Source of the DNA: Allodiplogaster sudhausi
Taxonomy: Eukaryota > Nematoda > Chromadorea > Rhabditida > Diplogasteridae
Direction of reading: 5' to 3'
DNA: 64,000 bases
NCBI GenBank assembly: GCA_945643635.1
Contig: CALZFC010000248.1
Location: 7,553,501-7,617,500 of the forward strand
Under the pieces are notes generated by a model. It was not told the origin of the DNA, searched no databases, and worked only from the letters and a program-made list of their open reading frames with translations. The position numbers and the translations under genes are program-made. This document shows positions 11,514 to 22,655 of this stretch, in pieces. Numbering within the stretch: position 1 is the stretch's first letter; every line of letters starts with the position of its first letter.

Positions 11514-12636
11514 CAGTACCGTGCAAAAATAGCCTAGTTTGCTATATTTTCCTTCAAAGTAAATGAAACTTAATGAAATTTTCAGGGTTGCTTATTTATG
11601 TAGATAGAGTACTAATAGTAAATTATTGGATTCATTGATCCACTATTGAGGGAGAAAAATCAATTATTCAAAATCGCCCGGATTGTACATTTAGGCGTGT
11701 TGGACAAAATAATTTATTTCTATGATATTTGGGTAGTTTTCATCGGATAGATGGTTTAGCTGAATTATTGAACATCCCTGCGATAACTTTTAGGTCTAGA
11801 TATGATTTAATATCTCGATGTTACATGTAGGCTGCCCTCAGTTCGAGATCCATTAACTCGGCCTTAGATGCATAAGGTTAAGCGGGAAAAAATCTTTCAT
11901 TTACTGCTATGCCTAGAGTATTAATGATGTCCATATATTCGCAGGTAACAACTGAACTAATTCAAATGCTTAGTTGAGCTGGGGAAATTAGGTAGTAACT
12001 ATTTGTTCAAACTTTGAACCCCGTGGTCAACTTTGGTCCGCAGCGCAGAAGTGCTAAACGTGATGTTGCGTAGGAGTCCATACTTCAAAAACGGTTTTGC
12101 TTATCTATAATGATAGGTAATAGGCTTTTCCACTTTCTGAAGCCCTATTTCAACCCTGGGTTGATGTGGCCGCAAGGTACAGTAGATCGTTTGAATGTAC
12201 CCTTCCAGACATCATTAATACTCTAGGCATAGCAGTAAATGAAAGATTTTTTCCCGCTTAACCTTATGCATCTAAGGCCGAGTTAATGGATCTCGAACTG
12301 AGGGCAGCCTACATGTAACATCGAGATATTAAATCATATCTAGACCTAAAAGTTATCGCAGGGATGTTCAATAATTCAGCTAAACCATCTATCCGATGAA
12401 AACTACCCAAATATCATAGAAATAAATTATTTTGTCCAACACGCCTAAATATACAATCCGGGCGATTTTGAATTATTGATTTTTCTCCCTCAATAGTGGA
12501 TCCATGAATCCAATAATTTACTATTAGTACTCTGTCTACATAAATAAGCAACCCTGAAAATTTCATTAAGTTTCATTTACTTTGAAGGAAATTATAGCAA
12601 AATAGGCTAGTGTTCGTATATTTTTGCACGGTACTG
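11514..12636. mobile_element. Tc1/mariner-like non-autonomous element with long inverted repeats
   Basis: The ends are perfect inverses starting CAGTACCGTGCAAAAATA and are flanked by TA (11512-11513 and 12637-12638), the target duplication of Tc1/mariner. The inverted arms extend about 430 bp each (roughly 11514-11950 and 12205-12636) with few mismatches, leaving a central ~250 bp. No transposase frame is present, so it is a foldback-type MITE. The centre is similar to the middle of the larger element at 19705-23767, placing both in one family. Confidence 0.85.
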
Positions 12637-13075
12637 TACATACAGTACCGCCCACGAGTCAGGGGATACGGCTCGAGCGGCTCCGACCGAGCGGCTGGAG
12701 GGCTCGGAGCCGCACGAGCCGCAACGAACCGCGCTGAATATTTCGGCTGGATATTTCCTGTTTCACACTCCTCTATCGATTCTGCTAAAAAAAAAAGCGA
12801 ATATGAAGGAATATGATGAGATTTGCGAACTCGAATGGAAAGATTTGCGAATTTGAATGGAAAGCGCAATGCAAACACTAATTAGTTGCATGCAATAATC
12901 ATGTTATTTTGTTTATTTTGTTCCTCAAAGATATGTACACTCCTTTTTCTCTTTCTTCACATGCATATTTTTTAATGTCAAAACGCGATAATCATCAAGA
13001 ACGTGCTGCAACAGATAGTTTCCTTCCTATAATTTTAGGGCATTTCATTAATTCATTTTGAAAAGTTTCATTTAT

Positions 13076-13190
13076 TTAGAGAGCCTCTCCGTAAGTCTCC
13101 AGTAGGGCCTGCTCCAGATCCAGATGTTGGATTTCCAGTGTGAAAACATAGTCAAGCATGGCACATGGCCCCAGCAGCACGATTACATCA
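13076..13190 (-). CDS. Possible terminal exon, unidentified
   Basis: The minus strand reads DVIVLLGPCAMLDYVFTLE, then a leucine/glutamate-rich end (LDLEQALLETYGEAL) and TAA, with GC content above its surroundings. No clear acceptor is visible directly upstream because the flank is an A/T-run, so this may be a decayed gene end. Family not recognised. Confidence 0.35.
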
Positions 13191-13599
13191 TAAAAAATTT
13201 TTTTTGAAAAATATACTTGTGTGAATAGTTAAAAGTATGGATTATATAAGAATTATTGTATCTCGCTTCAGACTCAATATTTTTCGATTCTGTTTTTTTC
13301 ATTGGCATCCATGTTGAATTCTAAACAAGAACTCTCTAGATGTATTTGAGTCAAATATTTCATTTTCACATCGGAAAATTATTTTGGATATTTCAATTTG
13401 ACCGTTAAGTACTTTATACTCAAAACGTTTTGGGTACTATAGCTCAAAATGTAGAGCATTAAAAACTGTATCACATATATTCTTTTCGTTTCGTGTGTCC
13501 TTAAAATAGGCTCAAATAGGGGTACCTCGGATATGTAGGATTCAAGGAATGCGTGAAGAAAAGGTTAAATTCTTGATGTAACATAAAGTGAACCACTTC

Positions 13600-14062
13600 A
13601 TTCGATTCAGCGCTTGATTCTTTTCATAAAATCTCCGTATCAAAATTTCATGAAACTATCGTTTTCCGTGAAAAAACCCATTTCAAAGCCAAAAATCTAG
13701 ATCAAACAATCGATATATCAAAACGTGATTTATGTGAAAGTTGTTCGTCTTCGCGAAAGCTATCTTATAGTATATAACGCGTGCTGACAATGTCAATCTG
13801 CGAGAAATAATGTCAGCGGAAATTTCCTCCCAGAAATTGACTTTTAATGCCCCTCAGGGCACTATTGCGATACTCGTATTCATATAGAGTTCATGCCGTA
13901 TCAGCCCCTATTTCCTTTGCTGATCGAGTGGTTTAAAATTGCCCCTGAGGGGGCATTAAAAGTCAATTTCTGGGAAAATGGGTTTTTTTTCACGGAAAAC
14001 GATAGTTTCATGAAATTTTGATACGGAGCTTTTATGAAAAGAATCAAGCGCTGAATCGACAC
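13600..14062. repeat. Foldback repeat with nested inverted segments
   Basis: 13605-13690 is the inverse of 13975-14060 (it contains the ATCGTTTTCCGTGAAAAAA motif). A second pair at 13831-13865 and 13937-13976 carries the GCCCCTCAGGG-type sequence in inverse orientation. The whole region could fold into a long hairpin. It looks like a non-autonomous DNA element, but I could not define a target duplication. Confidence 0.7.
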
Positions 14063-14126
14063 TCATTCGGATTCGCTGCTTGTCTTACGCCGATATGCCC
14101 ATCCATCTACAAAGGCACCAAGTACG

Positions 14127-14235
14127 TATGTTAAAAGAAAGAGGGCGATCACCGAAAAATTGTATGCGAATTCAAATTCCCACGAATTCAAACTTCTCAT
14201 TCGTGAGTGTGTGCTATTTTCAAATGGGCGGGTTG
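14127..14235. mobile_element. Partial TTAA-type MITE
   Basis: It begins with GAGGGCGATCACCGAAAAAT, the terminal repeat of the intact element at 39844-40040, and then matches the left half of the related copy at 18314-18531. The right terminal repeat is missing. Confidence 0.6.
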
Positions 14236-14760
14236 ACATGTGCTGCATGCGGGCTCGCGCCCCTGGCGCCTCTTCAACCCGTCCACCGGCTTGCTCGGTC
14301 CTGTAAACCTCATGATCGGTGACGTCATCGTCTACATATGTTACAGCGCCGATGCCGCTAATGCGCACGCTACTCGCAGACGACCGTCTCATGGTTGGTG
14401 TGCGCTGATTACCATTCGAAGATTGTCATTTTAAGCCATTGGAACACTTAAATCTCTTTTGCCATCGAATCGAAGCCTAGAAAATAAAGTTGAAGCAAGT
14501 ACTTAATTGAAAATGGATTCCTGGACACTTGTTCTGGCTTATAAATATAATCAATGGTTTTTGTTTTGTTTTTAATGACAAATATACTTTTCTCAAATTA
14601 ATTACCTGTGATCTTTGGAGCATTCCATAGCGCTAATCTTATTTGATTAGACTCGTTGCTCATGACCTTGCAACGGGCGCAGTCTCCTCGTTTTCGCGGT
14701 CGTCTTCCGTCTCGCGGATACGCTCGCTGCTCGCAGCACCGCCTGTCAATGAGCTAATTA
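14236..14760 (+). pseudogene. Decayed partial copy of the beta-propeller-like gene at 18.6-19.4 kb
   Basis: 14250-14420 is similar to 18695-18870 (it keeps the run encoding RLFNPSTG), and 14665-14755 is similar to 19095-19200 (RIRSLLAAP). Both pieces keep the order and orientation of the downstream gene and the same MITE upstream, so this is a segmental copy. Several indels and stops break the frame, and the final exon is absent. Confidence 0.7.
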
Positions 14761-14997
14761 ATAATAATAGTAAAAAAAAGGATACCTAGTCCAAGCATAA
14801 GAATTCGGACGGGTTTGAGAATGACTATCGTTCATCGATCCGCAATCACTCCTTTTCCAACCTCGCCGCAAAAACATTTAATCTGACAGCTAAAGATTGC
14901 AAGGTCTCAACTGCAAAAATATCCTCCCCTTAATTGGATTAGCCTGTACGATTTTATACATTCTCAGGTTTCACATTACATGTAATCAAACACATGT

Positions 14998-15240
14998 GTT
15001 TATTTATTTATTCATTATCGACATCAAAATAAATTTAAATGTGACGACACTTGAATAGACAATAATCAATAGAGTTATTAAGCAATCCTTGAGTCTTAAC
15101 ACGAAAAAAAGAGTAACAGAAAATAAGCAGAACCGGTGTAAAAGTTAGATATATGATGCTACTTACAATTAATAGCAGCGTGAATAAAAGAAAAAGAAAG
15201 AATGGAGAACGATTGCCTTCGTGTGTTCTATGTGACACGC
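14998..15240 (-). mobile_element. 3'-end fragment of the same LINE family as 5.1-6.2 kb
   Basis: On the minus strand the segment ends with the 3' sequence and TAAA-type tail seen at 6140-6230 (shared TGTCGTCACATT and TTGATGTCGATAA). Only the 3' non-coding part is present. Confidence 0.7.
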
Positions 15241-15637
15241 GCTCACCATCTAGTTGAAAGAATCGCCGACGGGGAAATGCCTACTCACCCGAGATGCTAG
15301 CTCGCCTTCTACTGCGCAACTTTGTGAAGAGTCACATGGCAGCAGATAACACCCTCCGCCCTACAAGCCCAAGCTAGAATAGAATCCGCACTGTTGTTAT
15401 TTATTTTCAACTCAGTTTTAAGAAGCTGTCATCATAAAATGTCAAATTAATAGAAACATTTATGTTTTCTAAAAAAAAAATCAATTATCAATTAAACATC
15501 AAAAATCAATTAAACATTTATGTTTAAAAAAAAATCAATTATTAACTATATATTCTGAAATTTTTTTCATGACATTTTGCATACTCGTCCCATCTTGTCT
15601 TTTCTTTCCCCATATGACATAAACCTCTCTGAATTTC

Positions 15638-15641
15638 GTTC

Positions 15642-15679
<38 letters not shown>

Positions 15680-16300
15680 CCTCTCTCTCTCTCTCTCTCT
15701 CTCTTCCTCTCTCTCTCTCTCTCTCTCTTTCTTCTTCACTCTCTCTTAACATATATTTCTCTCTCGATCTCTATCTTTCTATCTCTTTGTATCCTTATGT
15801 TTCTCACCACTTCCCTCAGCTTCCCTTTCCCTGCTGTAACAAAATCGTTCTCTCGAATGATAACGGCGTATGTGCTGACGTATTAGTGCTTTGCCGTAGA
15901 TGGATGGAAACGCAGAGAAAGAGAGAGGGAGAGAGAGAGTGTGAGTGAGAGCGAGAGAGTGTGTGAGTGAGAGTGAGAGAGCGAGAGAGAGTGTGTGAGT
16001 GAGAGTGAGAGAGCGAGAGAGAGGGTGTGAGTGAGAGTGAGAGAGCGAGAGAGAGAAAGAGAGATGTAGAAAGAGTGAGAGAAAGACAGCGAAAAAGATG
16101 TATAGACAGAGAGAGAGTGAAATATGAGTGGTGTGGCGAAAAACAGATCGATTTGGCGAGGGCGACTGTTTGTCTTCAATGATTACAAAGAGAGCAAAGT
16201 GTTCATGAAGTGACCGCGAGATAAAGCGAGGAGAGTGAGAGTGAAAGTGAGAAAGAGAGAGTGAGAGAGAGAGAGTGAAAGAGAGAGAGAGAGAGTTGGA
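15638..16300. repeat. CT tract followed by GA tract (opposite polarity)
   Basis: 15638-15745 is CT-rich on the plus strand and 15915-16300 is GA-rich, separated by about 170 bp. The GA part contains higher-order repeats built from GTGAGTGAGAGTGAGAGAGC units at about 15950-16045. Confidence 0.9.
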
Positions 16301-16847
16301 TTACAACAGAGGCAGTGACAGCGATGCGACAGCGATAGAGTACGCACTTCAAGAAGCCCGAAAAGTAGAAGAGACCTCTCGCTTCAAGCCTCCTTTTTGT
16401 TCTTGCCCTTCCAAGTCATTGCAAGCCTCCTTCTTTCACGGAGCAGTTCACTCTTCCGTGTCTTCTCCAAATCTTTTCCGTGCTCCTTTAACTAGTGAAA
16501 TCTCTCCACTCGACTTGCATCAGTCTTTCAATTAGCCACATCACCCAATATCACCAAATGAGTCATCAGCAAGATAGCGAAAACATCCTTTCCTAGCAAC
16601 TAATTGGGCCAATAATTTACCGGTTCAAAAAAAGGAGCCACCCCATTTATTACTTCCAAAACTGTCCTTCAAAAGAGCCATCTAATCTTATTTGCACATT
16701 AAATTGATTCCCATAAATTCCTGAATTTCGGCCCTCGTTCTTCTCAGGGGCACTCTTGATTCAATTAGTCCTCTATCTCCCTCAATTGTCAAAGAGACCC
16801 CCCCCCCTTTGAAATCCCATTAGACCCTTTCCGCCCCATACCCCCAA

Positions 16848-17145
16848 ATGCTTCACACTCCCCTCTTCCGCGTGCTCTCTGCGCCGGATGCCGACTTGGC
16901 TGCCAGCCAGGCAGTAGCCGTCTCGTCCTTCCTCGTCTTCTACTCCCTCCGCCGCTCCATCCCTCCGACCGCGGCCATTTCTCCATTCCGCCGGCCGCAC
17001 TCGACCCCGCCGCGGTACCTGCACAACACCTTCGTCATTCTCGCGACCTTTGTCGGCGAACGGTCGCTCTGTTTGATCGGAGAATGGTCAGCTCTCTCTC
17101 TCCCTCTTTCGCTCTCTCTCTCTTTCCCTCTCTCTTTCTCTTTCT

Positions 17146-17177
<32 letters not shown>

Positions 17178-17846
17178 CTTCACGATTTTCCATCCCTACA
17201 TCTCTTCCACTTTCTCTCTCTCACTAACCAAATATTTTGCCTCATTGGCTCACTAATTTGTATAATTAAAAATATAGACATATGTATCTATATCTATAAA
17301 AGAAGAGCTACTTTTTCATTTATGATACGCGAAAAAAATCGGTATCACTGATGCTTGGGTGTGTGAAAATCCTTATGATTTAGTTTCAAAAGAAAGGGAA
17401 ATTTTTTCTATTTCTTTACGTTCTTCTCTCTCTCTCTTCTTCCCCTTTCTCTTTAATTCTCTTTCTCTCCCGTCAGGTTCGAGCGCGGACTCTGCTTACA
17501 GCGGATATGTGCCGACGACCGGCACTTGCGCTCGAACCGCCGCATCGACTTCTTCCCGATCCCTGCCGCAGTCACCCGCTGTCGGCGGCTTCTCTTGCTT
17601 ATGGCCGCCGGCGCCAGAGATTCTCTATCTGACGTCCAAAATTCACTATCTGGCGTCAAAGATTCTCGATCTGGCGTCCAAGGTTCTCTATCTGGCTCCA
17701 ACGATACCGAGGGCGCCGGCGCCAACAATCCCACCACCGCCGCCTGCGATGCTCCTCTGTCTCTCAGGCGCCGGACACCATATGCTGCACTGTTTTCGAA
17801 TGGAGCCACAGGAGTCGACGACACTGGCAGTCACCGAATGCTTTAG
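16848..17846 (+). CDS. Two-exon unidentified protein with a 7-residue tandem repeat
   Basis: Exon 1 (ATG at 16848, donor after 17086) and exon 2 (17477-17846) join in phase across a CT-rich intron to give about 200 residues. The junction codon is TG|G (Trp) in ...CLIGEW-FERGLCLQR. Exon 1 is hydrophobic and proline-containing (AVSSFLVFYSLRRSIPP, then HNTFVILATFVGERSL). Exon 2 contains four 21-bp repeats at about 17620-17703 encoding DSLSDVQ, NSLSGVK, DSRSGVQ and GSLSGSN, then an alanine/threonine-rich tail. The GC-rich exons contrast sharply with the flanks. I do not recognise the family. It could be the 5' part of a larger gene that includes the exons at 18.6-19.4 kb, but the in-frame TAG at 17844 argues for a separate gene. 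Confidence 0.5.
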
Positions 17847-17849
17847 AGG

Positions 17850-18313
17850 TTTTTTGTCATTTCATAAACTTCTTTTTTTTGTAGAAATGACAGATTTAAC
17901 TACATATGTATATGTAAAAACATGAGAAATTGCTTGTCTTGAAATGAAGTTATAAGGAACTAAGAAGCTGAAAGAAAAATGATAACATGCGTACCGCATG
18001 TTCCAACGTGCACTTAAAGCACGTTGTGCGTTATAAAATTGTCACGGACTCTGATCTCCATAGTGCCAGCAGCAATGCTTACCTATTCAAATAAGGAACC
18101 AAGAAGCAGCGGCGAGAAAATGATAGCATGAGCACCGCATGATTTAGCATGTTCGCTAGAGCACAATGTGATTATCTAGACTCTGATCTCTCATCAATTG
18201 CTAATCTACTCTTCGCTATTCAACACTATAGACACATTGTAGTTTATGTTTCTAGTATATTGCCAAGAATGCGCAAGCACCGGTAATCATGTTGGAAATT
18301 CAATGATGTGTAT
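17850..18313. other. Short intergenic interval
   Basis: AT-rich. Two stretches near 17945-18050 and 18090-18200 are loosely similar to each other (AAGGAAC-AAGAAGC followed by GCATG-type motifs), suggesting an old local duplication. No gene seen. Confidence 0.4.
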
Positions 18314-18531
18314 GGAGGACGATCATCGAACAATTCTTTAGTGCAAGTTCAAATTCCCACTACTACTTTCACTCTCATTCGCCCGTGTGTGTGTGTGTGC
18401 TATTTTTAGGTGGGTGGGTTTGGGTGACGTGCGAAATAGCACATGAGAATGAGAGAGTGCCTACTCGCAGGCTGAATGCTCGGCAATTGGAAACTGATTT
18501 AATTCTCTATTTTTCGGTGATCGTCCAGTTT
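18314..18531. mobile_element. TTAA-type MITE, diverged copy
   Basis: The ends GGACGATCATCGAA and TTTTTCGGTGATCGTCC are inverted repeats related to the intact element at 39844-40040. The interior shares the CTCTCATTCGC and AATAGCACATGAGAATGAGAG segments. No TTAA target site remains clear. Confidence 0.65.
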
Positions 18532-18645
18532 TGAGGGACACTCTTATTGTTAGTCAGAAAACTAAGTAGAACATGTAATTGACATTATCTTTACAATTTT
18601 TTTTGGGACTTTGCCAGGTCAATTTTTTTTTTGGCATTTTGCCAG

Positions 18646-19450
18646 GTCCACACGGAGTTGACGGCGAGATCTCTGCGGTCGCGGGCGTGCGACATGTTCT
18701 GCTGGCGGGCTCGCGTTCCTGGCGTCTCTTCAACCCGTCCACCGGCTCGCTTGGCCCTGTCCACCTGATGACAGGTGACGTCATCAGCACGAGTGCCTAC
18801 GTCACGACCCCGATGCCTCCGATGCCCGTGTCATGGTGTACGCTGATAGCAACTCGAGGTTTATCATTTTGAGACATGCACTTAAAGTGAGGACACTAAA
18901 ATCTCATTCGAAGCCTAGCACATTAAACTCTGTCCATAAAAGTGCTGTATTTGATTCAAAATTGTCCCGTGCAAGCGGTTTTAATCGTTTTAAACAGGTG
19001 AAACGAACAGAGAATAGCATAAATAAGTACAATTATTTATTAATTGGTTATCCTTGGAGAACTCTTAAGCATTTTTCTTATCTTATGCCTAGACTCGTTG
19101 CTCATGACACGGCGTCTGGCGCAGAGATCTTCTCGTGTGCATTGCCTCCTTCCGTCTCGAGGATACGCTCGCTGCTCGCAGCACCGCGTGGCAATGGCGC
19201 CGCGCTTATCGCACACTCTGACAACGGCCAGATCACCGAGGTTAGCACGAGTCAACCTTGAGGATGTAAAGATAATATTTTCAAATTAAAAATTCAAATC
19301 TCCCGCCAGATCTGGCTGGCAGGCGTCCCGCCACTCAAGCATCTCGCCTACGCTGCATGCTGGAAACATGTGCGTTCGCGCGTTCGCGAAGAGCTTCTCG
19401 AGACGCAGCAACTCGACAACATCTGTCTCATTCATGCGTGCTGTGCGTGA
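18646..19450 (+). CDS. Beta-propeller/WD-like protein, C-terminal exons, with an apparent frameshift
   Basis: Three coding blocks: 18646 to about 18880, 19093-19240 and 19310-19450 (stop TGA). Block 1 reads VRHVLLAGSRSWRLFNPSTG, then SDARVMVYADSNSRFIIL, a blade-like pattern. Block 2 ends IAHSDNGQITE. Block 3 is IWLAGVPPLKHLAYAACWKH followed by a charged tail ending CLIHACCA. The assignment to a propeller fold rests on the spaced small-hydrophobic pattern and is tentative. Within block 1 the frame changes near 18812-18825: the upstream frame runs to a stop at about 18872, while the conserved downstream peptide is in another frame. Unless this is a short intron or a sequence error, the gene is disrupted. 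A more decayed partial copy lies at 14.2-14.8 kb. Confidence 0.45.
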
Positions 19451-20186
19451 CAGGACGCGGCCGTGAAATAGGAAGATGAAATGATGGGCCGGAAATTAAG
19501 AAGCAAGCATTGTTGGCGCCAAATGGAAAAATACGAGTTTACAACTAGCAATAAATCCATGGAATAATCGCTTTATTTTGTTAATTTCTTACCCAAAGAC
19601 ATGTATATACTTTTCACATATTTCACATACTTTTGAATGCCTAAACGTGAAGAATCATCAAGAAAGTAAACATCTTCATTTGAATTACTTCAACTGGCTA
19701 CATACAGTGGCGCTCATAAAACCTGGGAATTCATGTTTTCTGAACATAACTTTTTTTAAAGATAGAAGAATTTAAATGAAATTTTCAGGGTTACTTCTTT
19801 ACCCTGTCAGAAATCAATTAGCAGATAATTCGTTTGATTGACCCTACTATTGATAGAGAAAAATCAATAACTCAGAATCACCAGGAATGCACATCTAGGC
19901 GCGCAGGACAAAATAATTTATTTATTTGACCGTTGGCTAGTTTTTTATTGGATAGATGGTTTAGTTGCATTGCAGAAGATTCCAACGACAACTTTTTGAT
20001 CTAATATTGATTTATTCCCGGTCTGTTACATGCTGCCTGCCTTCAGTTCGCGATTCATGCACTCGGCCTGAGATGCAGAAGGTTCAGCTGGACAAAAGCG
20101 TTCATTTACTACTATGGTTATAGTAATTATGATTTTAATATGTTCTCAGAGTATCATTGAACCTATTCAGATGGCTAGTTAAACTG

Positions 20187-20448
20187 CCGCACATGTAATC
20201 TTGGTCAAAGTAGCGTTGAGGGGTCGACGAATATGGCAAACAGAGCTGAGCGCTCGTCGACCCTTCCACGAACCTCGCCGCTGCTTACCAAAATGCTTTT
20301 GCCAGGCTTTACGTTTCGTGCTTCACTTCTTCTAATGTCTGTGTTGATCAAGTGGAATAGGGGAGAGAGAGAGAGAAAGAGAAATAGAAAGACAGAGAGA
20401 GAAAGAGACAGAGAGAGAAAGAGACAGAGAGAGAAAGAGAGAGAGAGA

Positions 20449-20491
<43 letters not shown>

Positions 20492-22655
20492 AAGAGGCAC
20501 AGCATGGAAGAAAAAAGAACTTCACAGATTCCCCATCCACGGCATGCAGGACTTTCACCGTTTTGGACTTTCATTACTACTATTTAAAAGTGAAATAAAA
20601 GCGGACGAGCTTTATGCATTATGTGAACCGTTTATGATATTAACTAGAAATTAGAGAATATTTAAGACGAGCATTATTAAGCCTGCCATCATTAAGTAAC
20701 TTGCAAGGTTGGCCAGTGTAAGGGTTAATGAGAGAAACATCCTAGCAAGTCTCCATTAATGAGAGCAACATGCTAACAAGTATCCAAAGTTGATTTTAAA
20801 TAGGAAAGCGACAGTAATGTGCCAGGAAGAAGAACGGGAACAGAATCAAGTACAAGAGAAACAACTACGCAAAAAAACACTTGTTGTGTTTGCGTGCAAC
20901 GTCGAAGGCAGCCGAGGGGGGGGACGAATACGGAAGGAGAAGCAGCGCGTCCAGCTTGTTGTCCGACTGTTGGCGAATGCCGATTCGCTGTAACACAATA
21001 TATTACCTATTTATGAGCAGAGGAATTTGAGAAATATCAATGTGGAACAACAATGATTTTCAGCTATTTATTACGGTAGGTTTATACCGTATTCGCTTGA
21101 ATACCATGGAAACACAGTGCATAACATTTATATTTAATGCGGAAATCATACTAGGAGTCTATTTGACAAGCAAACTTTTTTTAATAGCTACAATCAAATG
21201 CTAGAAATGATTTTGGCTCAAATGAAGTATGATTTTCAATTATGAATTACGGTAGCTTAGTTATATATTACGGTAGCTTATCCGGTTGAACACCATCCTA
21301 ATGCATCACTTTAATATAATCAGTGTGAGCATGACAACCATAAAAGTACAACCTTAAAACTTATAGGCTACAATTGAAAAAGAAACACACCAGGTTGGGG
21401 TCGAACGAGTGGTTCGCTTGCGGATGTCATGGCGAAGACTGCTTCGCGCGGTCGTCTAACATCGCGAAACTGAAATTCAGGACGAACTAGTAAAGTAAGG
21501 CAAAACATGCCATAACTTTTCAGCGAGCAAATAGTGCAAGAACCGATGATGATTTGGCATAACTAAAGGTCTCGCATTAAGAACACGAACACCAATTCTT
21601 AGATTGGAATAGAATTGTACAGCAAAAATATTTAGAAATACAGAATCTGAAATATAAAACAGATGTTAAAAAGAATATGTGTAGCAAACCGAAGGTCGGC
21701 GAGGGCGCGCTTGGCAGGATGTGGACCGCTTGGCGCCGCAGTCGCGTCAGGTCCACTACGTCATAAGAGGGGATATGCGGAGCCCTTTAACTTGAGAAAG
21801 CATTAAATAAGAAATGTGCAACTACTCAACACAGAAATTAATAACATTTGTTTTAAAGCAATGAATTCTTTTCCTTAAGGCTTAGGCCTAAAAGCACACT
21901 AGATTGGAATAATAAAGTAGTTGCAAAAATAAGCTGCAGCAAACCTTCTCGTTAACTGCAAGAAGGTCGCCCAGGATGCGATTCGCAGGATGGGAAGCCT
22001 GCTTGGCGCCGCTGTCGCGCCCGCTCTCCGTGCAGCTTTTCCATACGAGGACCGGTGAATCCGATGAGCCCTGTAACTCCAGAAAGAACCAAATTAGAAA
22101 TGTACAACGAACATACAGCAACACAAAAAGGAATAAAAAGAACATTTAACGCAGACTAGATTTGAGAATCGAGCAGCTTGGCGCCAAGCTTCATTCCGCG
22201 AAAGCCACCAGCAACATGAAACCATGTGCAGCATATCAAGTGAAATTCATTCAAAACAAATAAAAAAAGGTATTTTATAAAACAATATACAAGAAAATCA
22301 TATCAGCCTCGAACTGTTCCAAAAAAAGACACTGGTACGAAGGTTCGTTCATCATTTTTTCAAAAATGTTCGTCGACGATTAGAGAAGTAAGCTGTAACG
22401 TGGAACAGTGGAGAGAAACAGACAAACATGCTCCCCCATTACTCCAAAAACTCTCCTACTTTTGCACACTATTTCTCCAGCGATGAACGTTCATCGCTGC
22501 TTCCATCGCTCAGCGCGGAGCGAACATTTTAAAAGCTAGAAAATGTTCGACGAACTCCCGTGTATAAGCATATAAATGTTCGTCGATCATTGATATTAGA
22601 GTTCATCTTTTGTTGATCTAACGTTCGTCCATCTTCGATAAGATTACATGTGCGG
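20187..22655. mobile_element. Nested DNA transposon, 2,469 bp, with 16-bp terminal inverted repeats
   Basis: It begins CCGCACATGTAATCTT and ends with the exact inverse AAGATTACATGTGCGG. CTG flanks it on both sides (20184-20186 and 22656-22658), and the uninterrupted sister arm near 23288 has a single CTG at the matching place, so the insertion and its 3-bp target duplication are directly visible. The interior has a GA tract (about 20360-20490), two related exon-like blocks (about 21680-21790 and 21935-22085) and several AAATGTTCGTCGA-type motifs near the right end. No transposase domain is recognised. The superfamily is unclear; a 3-bp duplication is found in PIF/Harbinger and CMC elements. 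Confidence 0.8.
21680..22085 (-). other. Two related GC-rich, exon-like blocks inside the nested transposon
   Basis: Blocks at about 21680-21790 and 21935-22085 share GGCGCCAAGC and flanking sequence. On the minus strand the second reads SDSPVLVWKSCTESGRDSGA followed by ILGDLLAVNEKV, with an AG at its 5' end. The first is out of frame. They may be remnants of a captured host exon or of the element's own gene; neither is recognised. Confidence 0.35.

Noticed and set aside
15883..16179. Ser/Leu/His-rich minus-strand frame
   Set aside because: Microsatellite artefact.
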